DNA from: Pectobacterium atrosepticum
GTDB lineage: Bacteria > Pseudomonadota > Gammaproteobacteria > Enterobacterales > Enterobacteriaceae
Reading direction: 5' to 3'
Assembly: GCA_019056595.1 (NCBI GenBank)
Contig: CP036162.1
Coordinates: 48,253-112,252, forward strand
DNA: 64,000 nt
Below, in pieces: positions 60,718 through 64,000 of this stretch (its first letter is position 1; each line of letters starts with the position of its first letter). The translations under genes and the position numbers were made by a program. The notes under the pieces were generated by a model, which saw nothing but the letters and a program-made list of their open reading frames with translations, was not told where the DNA came from and ran no database searches.

Positions 60718-61596
60718 ATGAGCACAACGTATCTGATGGTAACCCGACACTGCTGTAACGAATTGGCAGCTCGCCAATGGCCTGTAACGATGGAAATTGC
60801 TGCCAACCTCAGCTATTCGCAGGGCGATGGAGTAGCGTTTTACGGACGTTTGAATACAGAAGATTTGATCCGGCTTCTCCCCGCTTTGCATCAACGCGGT
60901 CACCTTAGTGATCTCGCGCTGATTGAACTGACTGAAGAGATTGCAGGGAGCGGCATGTCTGTCACGCTGTCTCGTAATGCACTTGGACGCCGATATTCAC
61001 ACACTGGGACAATCGAAATGTCCTATGAGGATATCCCAGCCAGTTTTCTGGAGCGGCATTGCCACTGCCTGTTACGCGCATTACGTGACGATATTCGTGA
61101 TATTTGCTCTGCCGTTGCATCAGATGGCTACACGTTGATTGAGGCGATTGAACCATCATGCCGCCCGATAGTTTTTGAACGCAACACCGCCAATTTCACT
61201 GTGCGGGTAGTAGAAACAGAAAATATAACGGGGAACGTCGAATACTGGGATAAAGAGTTACTTGATGGTTGCCTTGCATCCATCCTGAAGGAAGGCGCCA
61301 CGCTTCGTACATTAGAAATCAGCGTGGTCTGCCGCAACACAGGTAATGTGCTGGGGCGCGCATGGTCGACAGATGTGATGCGAAAACCCAATCAGCCAGT
61401 CCGAGAATGGCTTGATCGGGAATACCTGGCTGCGATAGATATCGCGTGTCGATCATCAATACCCGTTGTGAATAAGGGGAGTTTGGCTTGCATGTGCTGG
61501 CCACAGGCCATCACAGCATCCGGTAAATCACGCCCTGGCCGTCGCTGCGCGCCATCCAGCCCGAATCAACCGGACGCCTCCGGCGAGCCAATGTGA
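60718..61596 (+). CDS. hypothetical leading-region protein, 292 aa
   Basis: ATG 60718 with AAGGAG. The C-terminal domain (FERNTANFTVRVVETEN, LRTLEISVVCRNTGNVLGRA, WLDREYLAAIDIA) is shared with the 59.5-kb protein. The last ~35 residues, from ACMCWPQAI on, lie in a dispersed repeat and look like an added tail, so the original stop may have been earlier. Confidence 0.7.
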   Translation: MSTTYLMVTRHCCNELAARQWPVTMEIAANLSYSQGDGVAFYGRLNTEDLIRLLPALHQRGHLSDLALIELTEEIAGSGMSVTLSRNALGRRYSHTGTIEMSYEDIPASFLERHCHCLLRALRDDIRDICSAVASDGYTLIEAIEPSCRPIVFERNTANFTVRVVETENITGNVEYWDKELLDGCLASILKEGATLRTLEISVVCRNTGNVLGRAWSTDVMRKPNQPVREWLDREYLAAIDIACRSSIPVVNKGSLACMCWPQAITASGKSRPGRRCAPSSPNQPDASGEPM

Positions 61597-61787
61597 AGGT
61601 TATCCGTCGTCTGAAAGTCAGCTGCGGCTTGGCAGGGTGAGGGGCGGCGCGGGGCTGTATATCAGCCTGTCACCAGCTTCGCTGGGCTTCCGGCGGGATA
61701 ACCTTCGGAGTCACCTTTAGCGACATTTCCGCCTGCCATGCGCTACGCGCATTTGTGGGGGCGTTGCGCACTGCTCACGCCCCTGAA
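61518..61787 (+). repeat. dispersed repeat, copy 2
   Basis: Diverged copy of 26964-27232, as described there. It covers the end of the 60718 frame and the following spacer. Confidence 0.65.
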
Positions 61788-61963
61788 TGCATTGAAATTG
61801 GCGATAAATAATCACAAAAAAGTCTCTATAAATGATACTAAAAATGGACTTTTAATGATGGTTAATCTATAATTAATACAGTTAGTTAGATGATTTTTAC
61901 GGTGTCCGGCGGTACTGATAATCCGGCCACTGTAATAGAGCCAGCACTAGGGGAAAAAGCAGT
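61597..61963. other. spacer before the 119-aa gene
   Basis: The first part is the dispersed repeat; 61790-61950 is AT-rich and probably holds a promoter. No gene seen. Confidence 0.5.
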
Positions 61964-62323
61964 ATGAAAACACAAAAAGTCAACGCAGCGCAGCTGACGG
62001 ACGACCAGATTTTCGATCTGGCTTCATACGTGATGCATCACGGGGTTATATCAATTAATTCACCGGAAACGGAGGTGTCAGAAGAGGCAGAGCAATTTTC
62101 ATTTTCTACTAGTTTCGATTCGATAAGCGTGTGGGTGTTGAACGGATGGCCAGTGGCCGCAGCTGACGAAGAGATCGGTAACAGCTGGGTCATGTTGCCA
62201 AATGCCGAACCATCAACGGTTACTGTGCTGAATGGATTTGGGGAGGTGAGGGTGGGGCGATTGGTGGATGACACCGTGATGCCTGCTTTTGTAGCGATAC
62301 CAAAAGAAATCGTTAAGCACTAA
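61964..62323 (+). CDS. hypothetical protein, 119 aa
   Basis: Acidic, beta-rich (FSFSTSFDSISVWVLNGWPV, STVTVLNGFGEVRVGRLVDD). GGGG lies upstream of ATG. It precedes the ParB-like gene with a strong hairpin between. Unknown family. Confidence 0.65.
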   Translation: MKTQKVNAAQLTDDQIFDLASYVMHHGVISINSPETEVSEEAEQFSFSTSFDSISVWVLNGWPVAAADEEIGNSWVMLPNAEPSTVTVLNGFGEVRVGRLVDDTVMPAFVAIPKEIVKH

Positions 62324-62335
62324 ACGTAATAAGGT

Positions 62336-62366
62336 GTCAATCGGGGGCTGGAACCCCCCGATTGAC
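62336..62366. terminator. strong hairpin between the 119-aa and parB-like genes
   Basis: GTCAATCGGGGG pairs fully with CCCCCGATTGAC over 12 bp. There is no T-tract, so it may be an attenuator or RNA-stability element. Confidence 0.55.
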
Positions 62367-62398
62367 GACAATCATAACTGAATAGGAGTCAATCAATC

Positions 62399-64000
62399 AT
62401 GTCCGTTGCACAGTCTAAAGCATCTACCCAAAAGGGTCAAAAAACCAAAACCGCCAAAAAAACCGCCGCTGAACAGGCCGTTGAGTCGGCACTGGCAAAC
62501 GCTGAGCGCGTAATGCTGCCGTTGAGTTCTCTGGTTCGCTCCGAGCTGAATGTGCGTAAAAAGAAGCACACGCAGGCTCAGATTGAAAATCTGGCTGAGG
62601 GTATTGCGTCAGCCGGCGTTATTCAAAACATAGTGGTATACGTCACAGAAGCGGGGAAACACGGCGTTGCCGCAGGTCAGGGGCGCTTTAGTGCGCTGGA
62701 ACTGCTGCGGGATTCAGGTCGAATCAGCGCGGATTACGCTGTACCCGCGCTGATTGTTCCTGAAAAAATCGCAAAACGGATTTCGCTGATGGAAAACGTC
62801 CAGCGTCACGACATGCACCCTTTTGACCAAATCTCAGCGTTCGCAGACGAGCGCGATGAGGGCAAAAGTGCGCAGGAAATCGGGGCATTCATGGGATACC
62901 CGACAAAGCATGTCCAGAAAATGCTGAAACTGTCAGTTATGCACCCTGAGCTGCTGGAGCTACTGGCAGATGACCAAATCGACGTCGATCAGCTACACGC
63001 GCTGGCGTCTACGGACGACACCGAACGCCAGTTACAAGTCTGGAATAATTCAAAAAACTATATCCGCGATCGTCAGCCGCATGAATTACGCCAATCTGTA
63101 CTGCGTGGCGAAGTAAAAGCCGATGATAACCCGCGTCTGGCTATCGTTGGCAAAGAGGCTTACGAGGCGGCAGGTGGGGCGATCCGAAACGACCTGTTCT
63201 CTGAGAGTGGCTTTATTTCTGATGCTGTGCTGTTAGATACGCTGGCATTAGACGCCCTCAAAAAAGCAGCCACCGAAGTTGCAGCGCGTGATGGCTGGAA
63301 GTGGGGAGAAGGGCGTTTTAGCAGTGTAAGGCATCTGCATGATGGTGATTACATCCTGCTGAAATCACAGGGTAGTGAACTGACCGAGGCTGAGGAAGAA
63401 GAACAGGAACGACTACAGACCGAGCTGGGTGAGCAGGAATTGTATCTGGCTAACATGACCGATGCGGATGAAGTATGGGAAACAGAAAAGCAGATCGCCG
63501 CGCTGAATACTCAACTTGAGGCTTTCAGTGATGAAACGCTGGCAAAGCGTGGAGTCTGGACGGACGAACAGCGCCAGCTGGCTGGCGTGATCGCGTATAT
63601 CGATGACGGGGAAATCGCGTTTCAGTACGGCGTAGCACTGCGTGTAGATATCGAATCTCAGTCCCGCACGGAATCCGGCTCTGACAATGATGAGAACGAC
63701 ACCAACGAGCAGCAAAACAGTACGACAGAACCCGCAAAAAAAGGGCTGTCATCGAAGTTGATTTGCAGCCTGTCATCCGAGCGCACATTAGCCGTTCAGG
63801 CCGCGCTGTCACAACGGCCTGACGTTGTTATCGCTGCGATGCTGCATGACACCATCAAAACCGTATTCGGCGACGATCCATGGCATTCAAAGACGCTCGG
63901 CGGCTCGGTGAATGTCAATCGTAACAGCCTGATATCCAATGCGTATGACGCAGCAGAGAGCAAAGCCGCGCTGGCGCTGAATGACATGCACAGTAAATGG
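62399..64000 (+). CDS. ParB/RepB/Spo0J-family protein of the leading region (3' end outside window)
   Basis: ATG 62399, open to the window end (534 residues seen). A basic N-terminus, then the ParB N-domain: LPLSSLVRSELNVRKK, GIASAGVIQNIVVY, GVAAGQGRFSALELL (the G-x-G-R box) and ENVQRHDMHPFDQ, followed by HTH SAQEIGAFMGYPTKHVQKML. Large ParB-like proteins of this kind (YubM type) lie in leading regions and do not form a ParAB pair. The C-terminal half is acidic and coiled. Confidence 0.85.
   Translation, partial: MSVAQSKASTQKGQKTKTAKKTAAEQAVESALANAERVMLPLSSLVRSELNVRKKKHTQAQIENLAEGIASAGVIQNIVVYVTEAGKHGVAAGQGRFSALELLRDSGRISADYAVPALIVPEKIAKRISLMENVQRHDMHPFDQISAFADERDEGKSAQEIGAFMGYPTKHVQKMLKLSVMHPELLELLADDQIDVDQLHALASTDDTERQLQVWNNSKNYIRDRQPHELRQSVLRGEVKADDNPRLAIVGKEAYEAAGGAIRNDLFSESGFISDAVLLDTLALDALKKAATEVAARDGWKWGEGRFSSVRHLHDGDYILLKSQGSELTEAEEEEQERLQTELGEQELYLANMTDADEVWETEKQIAALNTQLEAFSDETLAKRGVWTDEQRQLAGVIAYIDDGEIAFQYGVALRVDIESQSRTESGSDNDENDTNEQQNSTTEPAKKGLSSKLICSLSSERTLAVQAALSQRPDVVIAAMLHDTIKTVFGDDPWHSKTLGGSVNVNRNSLISNAYDAAESKAALALNDMHSKW

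Overview
The window is a stretch of a large conjugative plasmid (or a plasmid-like integrative element) from a member of the Enterobacterales. The support is direct: an I-type (R64/ColIb-P9-like) thin pilus and transfer block, an IncFII/IncL/M-superfamily RepA with a leader peptide, two partition systems, a ResD-like resolvase, UmuDC-type SOS genes and an F-like 'leading region'. The genus cannot be fixed from sequence reading alone. No tRNA, rRNA or CRISPR array was seen.

Layout. 1-5 kb (minus strand): 3' part of a TOPRIM primase, then traK-traJ-traI-traH (IcmT/DotB/DotC/DotD homologues of the type IVB secretion system), read as traH->traK. 5.7-9.3 kb: the Rci recombinase and a shufflon in which five 19-bp sites separate five alternative PilV C-termini, one expressed and four silent. 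9.3-20.9 kb: pilU-T-S-R-Q-P-O-N-M-L and three upstream lipoprotein or membrane genes, one long overlapping minus-strand operon building a type IVb pilus. 21-24.5 kb: regulators (TraC-like, NusG-like TraB, a small LuxR-HTH protein and a PAS-LuxR protein).

24.7-28 kb (plus strand): orphan StbD antitoxin, antisense RNA/leader/repA copy-control unit, candidate oriV with three TTCGAA boxes at 19-bp spacing, and a ProQ/FinO gene. 28.2-32.36 kb: an intact Tn3-family transposon with perfect 38-bp ends and TATATA flanks. It splits a plasmid gene that also carries an in-frame stop. 32.5-43.4 kb: accessory genes, mostly unrecognised, including a RES-domain toxin facing a convergent antitoxin-like gene and a block of seven minus-strand hypotheticals. 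43.4-50 kb: resD-like recombinase, DUF1173-like gene, ParA/RHH partition genes back to back with ParM/ParR, then umuDC-type genes under a perfect LexA box. 50.6-54.9 kb: PAAR-nuclease effector with its immunity gene, a cytosine-permease-like transporter and a second PAS-LuxR regulator. 55-64 kb: plus-strand leading-region genes (Ner-like, DUF1281, orphan DNA methyltransferase, DUF1380, ParB-like), separated by GC-rich spacers with recurring hairpins.

How it fits together: the thin pilus with a switchable tip adhesin makes mating contact, the DotB/C/D-IcmT-type genes belong to the DNA-transfer channel, the regulators at 21-24 kb sit at the head of that block, and the middle of the window handles replication, copy number, dimer resolution and partition. 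The leading-region genes are likely the first to enter and act in the recipient. The accessory genes (toxin/antitoxin-like pairs, interbacterial effector, SOS polymerase) look like cargo. The least explained parts are the hypothetical block at 36.6-41.8 kb, the convergent RES pair, two apparent frameshifts and the dispersed hairpin/repeat families.
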